Positions 20,568 to 30,262 of a stretch of 64,000 nucleotides of DNA are shown here, piece by piece. Made by a program: the position numbers and the translations under genes. This stretch comes from Flavobacterium ginsengisoli (GTDB lineage: Bacteria > Bacteroidota > Bacteroidia > Flavobacteriales > Flavobacteriaceae). Within the stretch, counting starts at the first letter, position 1. The number at the start of each line of letters is the position of its first letter. The notes below the pieces were generated by a model. It was not told the DNA's origin, searched no databases, and saw only the letters and a list, made by a program, of their open reading frames with translations. The stretch is taken from NCBI RefSeq assembly GCF_029625315.1, contig NZ_CP121110.1, forward strand, positions 310,001 through 374,000, written 5' to 3'.

Positions 20568-23500
20568 GTGAATTTCGATCAATTAAAAAATATAGTTTCT
20601 TCTTTTAAAAACACATTTTCTTTAATGTGTATTACTCTGTTTATTAGCGGAAACATCACAGCCCAAAACAATTCCCCAGACATTGTAAAAACCAAAGAAG
20701 GCAAACTTTCTTTCACAGCTGATAATCAAGGAAATCAAATCCCAGATTTTTCTTTTGCAGGCTATAGAAACTCAGAAGTTGCCATTCCGAATTTGGATAA
20801 CAAAATTTTTGTTTCGCAGACAAGAAGAAGATGCAACACAGAAAATCCAAAATGCAATTGATTATGTAAGTTCTCTTAAACCAGATAAATCAGGGTTTCG
20901 TGGAGCAGTTTTGTTAGACAAAGGAACTTTCAAAATCAGTGGAACATTATACATTAGAAAATCGGGAGTTGTTTTAAGAGGAAGCGGTAATACCGAAAAC
21001 GGAACTGTACTTTTAGGAACCGGATTAGAAAGAGAAGCTCTAATTAGAATTTTGGGTGAAAATGATAAAGTGTACAAAGATTCATTTGAATTCGCAAACG
21101 CTTACACGCCACTTGGAACACAGAAAATCCAATTAAAAAATACATCAAAATTAAAAGTTGGCGAGGAAATCGAAATCAGCAAACCTTTAACGGATAATTT
21201 CATTAAAGAGGTTAAAATGCAGGATTTCGGCGGAGAAACTTCTTGGATTGGCTGGAAAAAAGGGGATTGGACGACAACTTGGAATCGTGTTGTAACCAAA
21301 ATCAACGGAAACGAAGTAACGGTAAATGCTCCAATCACAATGTCTTTAGATGATGTTTTCGGGACTTCTAAAGTAACTGTTTATTCTTGGCAAGGAAGAA
21401 CTGAAAATAACGGAATTGAAAATATCTTAATTAAATCAACCTATAATTCTTCAAATTTAAAAGACGAAGAACATAGATGGCAGGCAATCAGCATTGAAAA
21501 TACCAGAAATGCGTGGGTAAAACAAGTTAATTTCAAACACTTTGCAGGCGGAGCTGTTACGATTTTAAAAACAAGTCAGCAAATTACAGTTGAAGATTGT
21601 ATTGCTACAGAACCAATTTCAGAAATCGCTTCATTCAGAAGACATACTTTTTATACCGAAGGTCAGCAGACTTTATTCCAGCGTTGTTACTCCGAATTTG
21701 GATATCATGATTTCGCCGTGGGCGGATTCGGAACAACTGGACCAAATGTGTTCGTACAATGCGAATCACATTTGCCATTCGAAAACAGTGGCGCAATCGG
21801 AAGCTGGGCAACTGGAGTTTTATTTGACATTGCTAATATCGACGGAAAAGCATTAAGCTATAACAACAGAGAACAAGGCGGAAGAGGCGCTGGATGGACA
21901 GCCGCTAATTCTGTAATCTGGGAATCATCGGCTTCAAAAGTTGAATGTTATAGTCCGCCAACAGCACAAAACTGGGCTTTTGGAGTTTGGGGACAATTTG
22001 GAGGAAACGGACATTGGAAAAACGTAAACGAACATATCAGTCCAAGAAGTTTATTCTACACACAACTAGAAGCTAGATTAGGAAAACTTCCAGTTCAGCC
22101 ATTTATCTATGATTTAGGTTCAGAAGCTTCTTCAAGTCCGAGTGTAGAAGTTGTCGCAGAATTGACTAAAAACTCTGCTACAACGGCAAAAAGTTTACAA
22201 GAATTGATTGCAGAAGCTTCAAAAGCAAATCCGATTAATACAGACATTAAAGGTTTAAAAAATGCAAACGATTTAAAAGTTGCATCAAATAAAACAGAAA
22301 AATCAACTTCTAAAGTAACTACAGAAAATGGCTGGTTAACTTTTGAAGGAAAAGTAATTGCAGGAAAACAAACGAACGTAGCATGGTGGAGAGGCGATTT
22401 AAGTGATGATTTCGTTAACAAATCAACACCACATATTACTCGTTTTGTACCTGGAAGAACAGGAAACGGATTGACAGATAAAGTACAGGAAACAGTAGAT
22501 TATTTGACTAAAAATAATATCGTTGCCTTAGAACACAATTACGGTTTATGGTACGAAAGAAGAATGGACGATCACGAACGCGTACGCCGATTTGATGACG
22601 ATGTTTGGCCTCCATTTTACGAACAACCTTTCGCAAGAAGCGGAAAAGATTTCGCTTGGGATCATTTAAGTAAATATGATTTAACAAAATTCAACGATTG
22701 GTACTGGAGCCGTTTAGCGCAGTTTGCAACGCTGGCAGAACCAAACGGACAAATGTTAATCAATCAGCAATATTTTCAGCACAATATTTTAGAAGCTGGA
22801 GCGCATTGGGCAAGTTCGCCTTGGCGTTCAGCAAACAATATCAACAGCACGGGATTTCCGGAGCCACCACCATACGCAGGAGACAAACGTATTTTTATGG
22901 CGGAGCAGTTTTATGATATTACGAATGCCGAAAGAAGAAAATTACACGAAGGTTTCATCAGAAAATCGTTCGAAAACTTTCAGGAAAACAGCAACGTAAT
23001 TCAGTTAACAAGTGCCGAGTATACAGGTCCGTTACATTTTATGGAATTCTGGTTAGACCAAGCCCAAAAATGGAAAGACGAAACAGGAAAAAAAGGCTTA
23101 ATTGGATTAAGTGCTACAAAAGACGTTCAGGATGCTATTTTAAATGATGCTAAAAGAAATAAAACCGTTGACGTAATCGACATTCGTTATTGGTATTACA
23201 AAGAAGACGGTTCAGCTTACGCTCCACAAGGAGGCGTAAATTTAGCACCAAGACAGCACGCCAGAAAACTAAAAACCGGAAAAGAAACCGATAATCAAGT
23301 GTATCGTGCAGTTAGAGAATACAGAGAAAAATATCCTGAAAAAGTCATTTTATATTCAACAGACGGTTCTTCAAGATTTGGATGGCCGGCTTTAATGGCG
23401 GGAGCTTCATTGCCAAATATTCCAAAAATCGAATTGCCTCAGTTTTATTCTGCTTTAAGCGAAATGAAATTAGTTGATGGAAATACGTTTTCAGATAATC

Positions 23501-23721
23501 TTTGGAAACTGGAAAATAAGGGAAAAAGCTATCTTTTTTATGTAAAAAAAGACCAAGATATTACAATCGATTTATCAAACGAAAAAGGAACATTTGAAGT
23601 ATTTGCAATTAATGCAACAACAGGAAATATAACGAAAAAAGCAAATGTCAGCGGAGGAAAACAAATGGTAATCCCACAAGCTGAAATAAAAGAAAAAGTA
23701 CTTTTCTTAATTAAGAAATAG
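20568..23721 (+). pseudogene. DUF6298 protein: pectate-lyase-like beta-helix fused to a large C-terminal domain; one frame break
   Basis: The first frame (GTG 20568) gives a signal peptide ending ITAQ and runs to 20861. The rest reads on in another frame from EEDATQKIQNAIDYV. Removing the A from GCAGAC (20816-20821) restores GCAGC and the join SQQEEDATQKI, for about 1050 residues. The N-terminal half is a right-handed beta-helix of the pectate-lyase superfamily (GFRGAVLLDKGTFKISGTLY, IENTRNAWVKQVNFKHFAGG). The C-terminal half, from ~540, matches DUF6298 (ALEHNYGLWYERRMDDHERV, ILYSTDGSSRFGWPA) and looks like a TIM-barrel hydrolase. It is probably a pectin-active enzyme of unknown linkage specificity. 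The gene is likely intact in the cell. Confidence 0.72.
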
Positions 23722-23722
23722 T

Positions 23723-23850
23723 TAGCCACAGATTTCACAGATTAAAAGGATTAAAAATAAAATCTGCCTAATCTGTGAAATCTGTGGGAAAAAATATAAA
23801 GACAAAGCTTGGGAAATCCATTAAATCAGTGAAATCTGTGGCAAAAAAAT
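23723..23850 (+). repeat. R2-type inverted repeats (CACAGATT variant)
   Basis: AGCCACAGATTTCACAGATT is answered by AATCTGTGAAATCTGTGG, and a further right-arm copy (GTGAAATCTGTGGC) follows just before the GH140 start. Confidence 0.7.
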
Positions 23851-23877
23851 AAGAACACAATTCAAAAACAAACCAAA

Positions 23878-25281
23878 ATGAATCTGAAAATTAAATCTTT
23901 ATACGCTCTTTGTATAAGCTTTATGTTGACAGCACAAAGCGGATTTTCGCAATCTGCCAAAACAAAAGCATCTCTGCCTGAAATCAAAGTATCTAAAAAT
24001 CAGCATTATTTTGTAACCGAAAACGAAAAACCATTTTTCTGGCTTGGTGACACAGGCTGGCTAGCATTCGGGAAACTGGACAGAGTAGGAATTGAGAAAT
24101 ATTTTAAAGACAGAAAAGAGAAAGGATTTAATGTCGTTCAGGTAATGGTTTTGCACAACATCAATGCCGTTAACGTTTATGGCGATGCGGCTTTAATCAA
24201 CGAAGACGTTTCAAAACCGTTGATTACGGCAGGAAATGATTTCAAAGATGCAAAGCAATACGATTACTGGGATCACGTAGATTACACTTTAGATGTAGCT
24301 CAGAAAAACGGAATTTATGTAGCGATGGTTCCAGTTTGGGGAACCAATGTTTCAAAAGGGAATAAAGTAAGCAAAGAACAGACAACAGAATACGCTCAGT
24401 TCTTGGCTAACCGATATAAAAACAGAACCAATGTAATTTGGTTAAACGGAGGAGATACACATGGAAACGAATTTCAGGATATCTGGAATGCTATCGGAAA
24501 TACTTTAAAAACCAACAATCCAAACCAGTTAGTAACTTTCCACCCGTTCGGAAGAACCGATTCTTCAGAGAATTTCCACAACGAAAAATGGCTGGATTTC
24601 AATATGTTCCAATCAGGACACAGAAGATACGATCAGGATTCTATAAAAACGAATTTCAAAGAAGACAATTACAAGTTTGTACTAAGAGATTTCGAATTGA
24701 AACCAACGAAACCTACACTTGATGGAGAACCATCTTATGAAGGAATTCCACACGGTTTACACGATACTTTACAGCCAAAATGGACAGCAAACGATGTTCG
24801 CCGTTACGGATATTGGTCGGTTTTATCAGGCGGAGCAGGATACACATATGGGCACAATGCTGTAATGCAAATGTTCAGAAAAGGAGATAAACCAGCTTAC
24901 GGAAACAAAGAATTATGGACATCAGCCATTAATGCGCCTGGAGCAAAGCAAATGGTTTATATTAAGAAATTAATGGAAGAAGTGCCATTTTTAGAAGGAG
25001 TTCCAGATGTTTCTTTAGTAGTTAACCAAGGCGAGAAATACGATTATATTCCAGCGATAAGAGGAGAAAAATACGCTTTATTATACACCTACAACGGAAG
25101 AATAATAGAAGTAAAACTAGGAAAAATTGCTGGTGATAAATTCGAAGCGACTTGGTACAATCCAAGAAATGGCAAAAAAACTAAAATCGGAACATTTGAT
25201 AATAAAGGAACTCAAAATTTTCAGCCAGAAGGTAAAAAAGAAGATGGTAATGACTGGGTTTTGATTTTGAAGTCAAAGTAA
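23878..25281 (+). CDS. Glycoside hydrolase family 140 (apiosidase-like, DUF4038)
   Basis: 467 residues with signal peptide ending GFSQ. A TIM-barrel DUF4038 domain covers most of it (PFFWLGDTGWLAFGKLDRVG), followed by a short C-terminal beta-sandwich. The putative acid/base Asp lies in LNGGDTHGNE (~193) and the nucleophile Glu in LDGEPSYEGIPHG (~283), as expected for the family. Characterised GH140 enzymes release apiose from rhamnogalacturonan II side chains. The start ATG 23878 follows an R2 repeat by 27 bp. It points to decorated galacturonans as a target of this locus. Confidence 0.85.
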   Translation: MNLKIKSLYALCISFMLTAQSGFSQSAKTKASLPEIKVSKNQHYFVTENEKPFFWLGDTGWLAFGKLDRVGIEKYFKDRKEKGFNVVQVMVLHNINAVNVYGDAALINEDVSKPLITAGNDFKDAKQYDYWDHVDYTLDVAQKNGIYVAMVPVWGTNVSKGNKVSKEQTTEYAQFLANRYKNRTNVIWLNGGDTHGNEFQDIWNAIGNTLKTNNPNQLVTFHPFGRTDSSENFHNEKWLDFNMFQSGHRRYDQDSIKTNFKEDNYKFVLRDFELKPTKPTLDGEPSYEGIPHGLHDTLQPKWTANDVRRYGYWSVLSGGAGYTYGHNAVMQMFRKGDKPAYGNKELWTSAINAPGAKQMVYIKKLMEEVPFLEGVPDVSLVVNQGEKYDYIPAIRGEKYALLYTYNGRIIEVKLGKIAGDKFEATWYNPRNGKKTKIGTFDNKGTQNFQPEGKKEDGNDWVLILKSK

Positions 25282-25295
25282 AAAAAGTCTAGTAT

Positions 25296-25380
25296 GTCCT
25301 CCTGAGCGAAGTCGAAGGACTGCAACGATTGGACACTGTAATTGACATTGCATGCGCCCTTCGACTTCGCTCAGGGTGAC
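25296..25380 (+). repeat. Palindromic repeat CTGAGCGAAGTCGAAGG (family R7)
   Basis: CCTGAGCGAAGTCGAAGG and CCTTCGACTTCGCTCAGG are exact complements about 45 bp apart. A half copy (CTGAGCGAAGTCGAAGCC) lies at about 52144-52162. Confidence 0.8.
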
Positions 25381-25397
25381 AAAAAATGAGAATAAAA

Positions 25398-25496
25398 ACT
25401 CTCGCAGATTTTGCAGATAAAGCAGATAAAAATCATTTTAATCTGTGTAATCTGTGGTAGAAAAAAAATCTGCACAATCTGCTAAATCTGCGAGAG
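25398..25496 (+). repeat. R2 inverted repeat upstream of GH28
   Basis: ACTCTCGCAGATTTTGCAG is answered by CTGCTAAATCTGCGAGAG, with a CTGTG-type unit in the middle. Confidence 0.78.
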
Positions 25497-25512
25497 AACA
25501 AAAAAATAAACT

Positions 25513-27081
25513 ATGAAAAACATACTAATAATACTCTGCTTTATAACCGGATTAAACACCACTTTCGCAAACGACGGCTGGTTAAACATTCTAAACGAAG
25601 GCGGAAACAACAAAGGAATAAAATGTACTCAAGCCATTCAGAATGCTATAGAAAAAGCATCTAAAAACGGCGGAGGAACGATCTTTTTCCCTGCGGGAGA
25701 ATATTTAACAGGAGCTTTAACATTAAGAAGCAACATTACGATTCATTTAGATTCGGGAGCGCTTTTAAAGTTCTCAGAGAACTTTGATGATTTTCTTCCT
25801 TACGTAGAAATGCGTTACGAAGGAATTGTAATGAAAAGTTTCCAACCATTATTTTATGCAAAAGACGTAGAAAATATTACCATCACAGGAAGAGGCGTAA
25901 TCGACGGACAAGGAAAAGCATGGTGGAATGAAGTTTACCGAATCGAAACAGCCAAAGAACCGCTTCCTCCAACCAAGTATCAAACTATGTGGGAAGAACA
26001 AAACAAAGGCCTTTACACAGAACCATATTATAAAAGAACAGTTGATAAAAAATTCTTTAGACCTTCTTTCTTTCAGGCTTACAATTGCAAAAACATTTTG
26101 ATTGAAGGCGTAACCTTTAAAAACTCGCCTTTCTGGACCATCAACCCAGAATTCTGTGATAATGTAACCGTTACCGGAATTTCAATTTTCAATCCACATT
26201 CACCAAATACAGACGGAATCAATCCTTCTTCTTGTACCAATGTTCACATTTCAAACTGCCATATCAGCGTTGGCGACGATTGCATCACGATCAAATCAGG
26301 AAGAGATGGTGATGGACGTAAATATGGGAAAGCGACAGAAAACGTTACCATCACAAACTGCACCATGTTAAGTGGTCATGGTGGAGTGGTTATTGGAAGT
26401 GAAATGTCAGGAGGAATCAAAAAAATCACAATATCCAACTGTGTTTTCGACGGAACAGATCGCGGAATCCGTATCAAATCGGCTCGCGGAAGAGGCGGTG
26501 TTGTAGAAGATATTCGTGTCGATAATATCGTAATGAAAAACATCAAAGAAGAAGCAATCGTTTTGAGCCTTTTCTACGATAAAGGAACTACAGTTGAACC
26601 TGTAACCGAGAAAACTCCGATTTTCAGAAATATTCACATGAGCAACATTACAGCTTCAAACGTAAACAAAGCCGGACAGATTCTTGGAATTACCGAAATG
26701 CCAATTCAAAACATTACGTTCTCCAACATCAATATGGACGGAAAAGAAGGTTTTACAATAAGTACAGCCACAGATGTTGAATTTCATGATGTAAAAGTAA
26801 ATGCAACAATTGGTTCCTCTTTCAAAATATCAGATTCAAAAAATATTATTTTAGACAATGTTGGATCTTCAACACCAATAAAAGATGTTCCGGTTATCAA
26901 ATTAGATAATGTTTCGAATGCGTTGATCAACAATAATTTTCCATTCAATCCAACTGATATTTTTATCGAGGCGGATGGGAAAGACACTAAAAACATTTTC
27001 TTGAAAAACAATGTTTTAAACAACGTAACAACGAAAATCAAAAAAGGCACTTCTTTAGATAAAAAAGCAATTACAGAATAA
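25513..27081 (+). CDS. Polygalacturonase-type glycoside hydrolase family 28
   Basis: 522 residues with signal peptide MKNILIILCFITGLNTTFA. It is a right-handed beta-helix with all four GH28 signatures in order: NTDGI (~233), GDDCI (~254), GHGG (~288) and RIKS (~320), so the catalytic Asp triad is complete. Family members hydrolyse alpha-1,4-galacturonic acid linkages or, in some subgroups, rhamnogalacturonan or xylogalacturonan. The GTIFFPAGEYLTGAL start and the insert around 150-180 resemble exo-acting bacterial forms, though exo versus endo is not decidable here. The spacing to the GH43 gene (43 bp) suggests co-transcription. Confidence 0.92.
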   Translation: MKNILIILCFITGLNTTFANDGWLNILNEGGNNKGIKCTQAIQNAIEKASKNGGGTIFFPAGEYLTGALTLRSNITIHLDSGALLKFSENFDDFLPYVEMRYEGIVMKSFQPLFYAKDVENITITGRGVIDGQGKAWWNEVYRIETAKEPLPPTKYQTMWEEQNKGLYTEPYYKRTVDKKFFRPSFFQAYNCKNILIEGVTFKNSPFWTINPEFCDNVTVTGISIFNPHSPNTDGINPSSCTNVHISNCHISVGDDCITIKSGRDGDGRKYGKATENVTITNCTMLSGHGGVVIGSEMSGGIKKITISNCVFDGTDRGIRIKSARGRGGVVEDIRVDNIVMKNIKEEAIVLSLFYDKGTTVEPVTEKTPIFRNIHMSNITASNVNKAGQILGITEMPIQNITFSNINMDGKEGFTISTATDVEFHDVKVNATIGSSFKISDSKNIILDNVGSSTPIKDVPVIKLDNVSNALINNNFPFNPTDIFIEADGKDTKNIFLKNNVLNNVTTKIKKGTSLDKKAITE

Positions 27082-27124
27082 AAACTGGTGAGCCAACTTT
27101 GACAAAGTTTAAACAGAATGAAAC

Positions 27125-28042
27125 ATGAAAAAAATATTCATCATAGTAACCCTTTCACTTTTTGCGATTAGTTATTCGCAGAAAAAGAAAGATTTATATC
27201 TTTTTACGTCGTTTAGAGAACCTGCAACAGAAGGTTTATATTTGGCCTATAGCGAAGACGGTTACAATTGGAAAGGATTAGAAGGATCATTTTTAAAACC
27301 AGAAATCGGAGCCAGTAAAATCATGCGCGATCCGTCAATTACAATAGGAGCAGACGGAACCTATCACATGGTTTGGACAACTGACTGGAAAGGCGGAAAC
27401 GGTTTTGGCTACGCAAGTTCAAAAGACTTAATTCATTGGTCAGAACAGCAGTATATACCCGTAATGAAAAACGAGGCAGAAGTGGTAAACGTTTGGGCGC
27501 CCGAAATTTTTTATGATGATGTGAAAAAAGAATACATAATTATCTGGGCATCGACAATTCCGTTTCGATTTCCAAAAGGAGTGGAAGAAGAGAAAAATAA
27601 TCACAGAATGTATTACGTAACGACAAAAGATTTCAAAACGTTTTCGGATACAAAATTATATTACGATTCCGGTTTCAGTGTAATTGATTGTGTGATTGTC
27701 AAAAAAAGCAAAAAAGATTATGTTTTGGTTTTGAAAGACAATACAAGACCTATGCGAAACATAAAAGTAGCTTTCGGAAAATCGCCTTTAGGGCCGTTTG
27801 AAAAACCTTCAAAACCTCTAACCGAATATTTATCTGAAGGTCCAACAGTTGTGAAAGTCGGTAAAAACTGGTTATTGTATTATGATAATTATGGCTCAAA
27901 GAATTATAAAGCGTTAAGCACAACAGATTTTGTTCATTTTGAAGATGTATCATCCAAAATTAGCCTTCCAGAAGGACACAAACACGGAACGATTACAACA
28001 ATTTCAAATGAAGTTTTAAAAGGATTAATTGATAGAAAATAA
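27125..28042 (+). CDS. Glycoside hydrolase family 43-like five-bladed beta-propeller
   Basis: 305 residues with a signal peptide (MKKIFIIVTLSLFAISYSQ). The clan GH-F pattern is visible: an Asp in IMRDPSITIG (~68), a WAPEIF element (~125) and a Glu in LSEGPTVVK (~238), corresponding to catalytic base, pKa modulator and acid. GH43 proteins mostly remove alpha-L-arabinofuranose or beta-xylose/galactose. Given the pectin context an exo-arabinofuranosidase or galactosidase is likely. It is shorter than most family members and has no accessory module. Confidence 0.78.
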   Translation: MKKIFIIVTLSLFAISYSQKKKDLYLFTSFREPATEGLYLAYSEDGYNWKGLEGSFLKPEIGASKIMRDPSITIGADGTYHMVWTTDWKGGNGFGYASSKDLIHWSEQQYIPVMKNEAEVVNVWAPEIFYDDVKKEYIIIWASTIPFRFPKGVEEEKNNHRMYYVTTKDFKTFSDTKLYYDSGFSVIDCVIVKKSKKDYVLVLKDNTRPMRNIKVAFGKSPLGPFEKPSKPLTEYLSEGPTVVKVGKNWLLYYDNYGSKNYKALSTTDFVHFEDVSSKISLPEGHKHGTITTISNEVLKGLIDRK

Positions 28043-28052
28043 AAAGAAAAGA

Positions 28053-28208
28053 CCGCAAATTTCAAAGATTAAAATGATTTTATAGTATTTAATAATCAAA
28101 AAATAAATCTGCACAATCTGCCAAATCTGCGAGACTAAATTTTTCTCCCGCAGATTTTGCAGATCAAGCAGAAAAAAAATCTTTTTAATCTGTGAAATCT
28201 GTGGCAAA
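28053..28208 (+). repeat. R2 repeats upstream of the propeller gene
   Basis: AATCTGCCAAATCTGCGAG pairs with TCCCGCAGATTTTGCAGAT, flanked by a CCGCAAATTTCAAAGATT and AATCTGTGAAATCTGTGG outer pair. The outer arms enclose the inner pair. Confidence 0.7.
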
Positions 28209-28222
28209 AAAATAAAATACCA

Positions 28223-30088
28223 ATGATTACTTTCCAAAACATAAAAACCAACATCATTACAACAGCCACAATCCTTTTGGCATGTACCGCTGTAAATGCG
28301 CAGAACGATACTGTGCGTTATGTTGGCAAAACACTTTCAAACATCGATTACCATCACGGACAATTGAGTCCTGCCGTTGGAGTCCACGCTACACAAATCA
28401 TGCGTGCAAGCCGTGAACATCCTGAAAAAGCAGATGGTTTTGGATGGACGTACAATCACCAGCCGATGATGGCGTATTGGAATAATACCTTTTATCTGCA
28501 TTATTTAAGCGACCCATCAGGCGAACATATTCCGCCAAGCCAAACTTTATTAATGACTTCTAAAGATGGCGTAACGTGGACAAAACCTGAAGTAATTTTT
28601 CCAATTTATAGAATTCCTGACGGATGGAAGAAAGAAGGCGTTGAAGGCGTTGCCAAAAATCTGGATGCGATTATGCATCAAAGAATGGGCTTTTATACGT
28701 CAAAAGACAACCGACTTTTTGCTTTAGCCTATTACGGAATTGCAATGGATGAAAAAGATGATCCAAACGATGGAAAAGGAATTGGTCGTGTGATTCGTGA
28801 AATCAAGAAAGACGGTAGTTTCGGCGAAATTTATTTCATTAGATACAACAAAACTTGGGACAAATCGAAATCGAAATTCCCATTTTATACCGCATCAAAA
28901 GACAAAGGTTTGAAAAAAGCCTGCGAAGAAATCTTATCAGAACCTTTGGTTTTACAGCAATGGGTAGAAGAAGCCGATCGTGATGATGAATTAATTCCGT
29001 TACAGAAACCTTATAAAGCCTTTAGTTATTACCATTTGCCAAACGGAAATGTAGTAGGATTATGGAAACACGCTTTAACTTCAATAAGTAGAAATGGTGG
29101 AAAATCTTGGGATTATATGCCATTGCGTGCTCCTGGATTTGTAAACAGCAATGCTAAAATCTGGGGACAAAAAACGTCAGACAATCGTTATGCAACGCTT
29201 TATAATCCGTCGGAATATCGCTGGCCTTTGGCAATTTCAACAAGCGATGACGGATTAAATTATAAAGATTTATTATTGGTTCATGGAGAAGTAAGTCCGA
29301 TGCGTTACGGTGGAAATTATAAATCAGCAGGTCCTCAATACGTTCGTGGAATTACAGAGAAAAATGGAACTCCGCCAGATGGAAAAATCTGGGTGGGTTA
29401 CAGTATGAACAAAGAAGATATTTGGGTGGCTTCGATCCCTGTTCCTGTAACTTCGGTAGTAACAGAAAATGTAAATGACGTTTTCAATAATCTTCCTGAC
29501 GGACAAGAGTTAAAATTGTGGAATACGTATGACCTTTCATGGGCATCAACCAAAATCGAAAAGAAAGCCGATGGTAAAAAATGGCTGACGTTAAGAGATC
29601 AGGATTATTTTGATTATTCCCGTGCCGAAAGAGTGATTCCTTTCGCATCAAAAATGGAAGCCGTTTTCACAGTAAAACCAGAGCAAAATAATCACGGTTT
29701 ATTACAGATTGAATTCCAAAACAAACAAGGTTTGCCTTCCGTAAGATTGATTTTTGATTCGGATGGAGAATTAAAGGTGAAAAATGGTGCGCGTTTGAGT
29801 TCGGTTACAAAATACGAAGCAAACAAAGCATATACAATCACAGTTAAGTTAGATGCTAAAAACCGTCAGTACACTATAAAAGTAAACGATGGAAAAGAAT
29901 CAACAAAGATATTTTACGCGCCAACAGACGGTTTCGAGCGAATCATGTTTAGAACGGGAGAACAGAGACATTCGCCAGATCCAGACACAGCGCCAGACAC
30001 AGACGATTACGACGATCTGCCTCAAACCGGAAAATTAATCCCAGAAGCAGTATTCAATATCGAATCTTTGATTACTAAAAAGTTATAA
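28223..30088 (+). CDS. Secreted beta-propeller glycosidase, GH145/BNR-like, with C-terminal lectin-like module
   Basis: 621 residues. A signal peptide ending VNAQ is followed by a multi-bladed propeller. It carries bacterial-neuraminidase-like strands (LLMTSKDGVTWTKP, SISRNGGKSWDYMP, AISTSDDGLNYKD) up to ~410, then a concanavalin-like domain at ~430-600. The N-terminal stretch SNIDYHHGQLSPAVG places two His residues at 44-45. This resembles GH145 enzymes, whose catalytic His lies near the N-terminus and which remove rhamnose linked alpha-1,4 to glucuronic acid; that comparison is from memory. Alternatives are PL27/PL42-like lyases or an uncharacterised sialidase-fold family. The exact family is uncertain, a carbohydrate-active role is not. 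Confidence 0.62.
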   Translation: MITFQNIKTNIITTATILLACTAVNAQNDTVRYVGKTLSNIDYHHGQLSPAVGVHATQIMRASREHPEKADGFGWTYNHQPMMAYWNNTFYLHYLSDPSGEHIPPSQTLLMTSKDGVTWTKPEVIFPIYRIPDGWKKEGVEGVAKNLDAIMHQRMGFYTSKDNRLFALAYYGIAMDEKDDPNDGKGIGRVIREIKKDGSFGEIYFIRYNKTWDKSKSKFPFYTASKDKGLKKACEEILSEPLVLQQWVEEADRDDELIPLQKPYKAFSYYHLPNGNVVGLWKHALTSISRNGGKSWDYMPLRAPGFVNSNAKIWGQKTSDNRYATLYNPSEYRWPLAISTSDDGLNYKDLLLVHGEVSPMRYGGNYKSAGPQYVRGITEKNGTPPDGKIWVGYSMNKEDIWVASIPVPVTSVVTENVNDVFNNLPDGQELKLWNTYDLSWASTKIEKKADGKKWLTLRDQDYFDYSRAERVIPFASKMEAVFTVKPEQNNHGLLQIEFQNKQGLPSVRLIFDSDGELKVKNGARLSSVTKYEANKAYTITVKLDAKNRQYTIKVNDGKESTKIFYAPTDGFERIMFRTGEQRHSPDPDTAPDTDDYDDLPQTGKLIPEAVFNIESLITKKL

Positions 30089-30095
30089 TTATTTT

Positions 30096-30244
30096 ACCAT
30101 TAAGAGATTAAGTAAATTAAGCTGAATGTTTTAGTTTAGTTATTACCATAAAGATATTAAGAGAATTAAGTGGAGTGCTTAATGAAACTTATTTTTAAGA
30201 TTATAAAGTAGTCAAAGCTTAATTTACTTAATCTCTTAATGGTT
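30096..30244 (+). repeat. Long inverted repeat ACCATTAAGAGATTAAG (family R4)
   Basis: The left arm ACCATTAAGAGATTAAGTAA and a matching right arm ending CTTAATCTCTTAATGGTT are perfect complements over about 28 bp, enclosing some 90 bp with a degenerate internal copy. A related element is at 44540-44676. Confidence 0.85.
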
Positions 30245-30262
30245 TGAAAAACAAGTATCTCA

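Noticed and set aside
22107..22421. 104-codon minus-strand ORF under the DUF6298 gene
   Set aside because: A shadow of a well-supported coding frame on the other strand.
25398..25496. Possible CRISPR array in the repeated CTGCGAGAG/CTCGCAGA segments
   Set aside because: Units are inverted and unevenly spaced, with no unique spacers of constant length and no cas genes.
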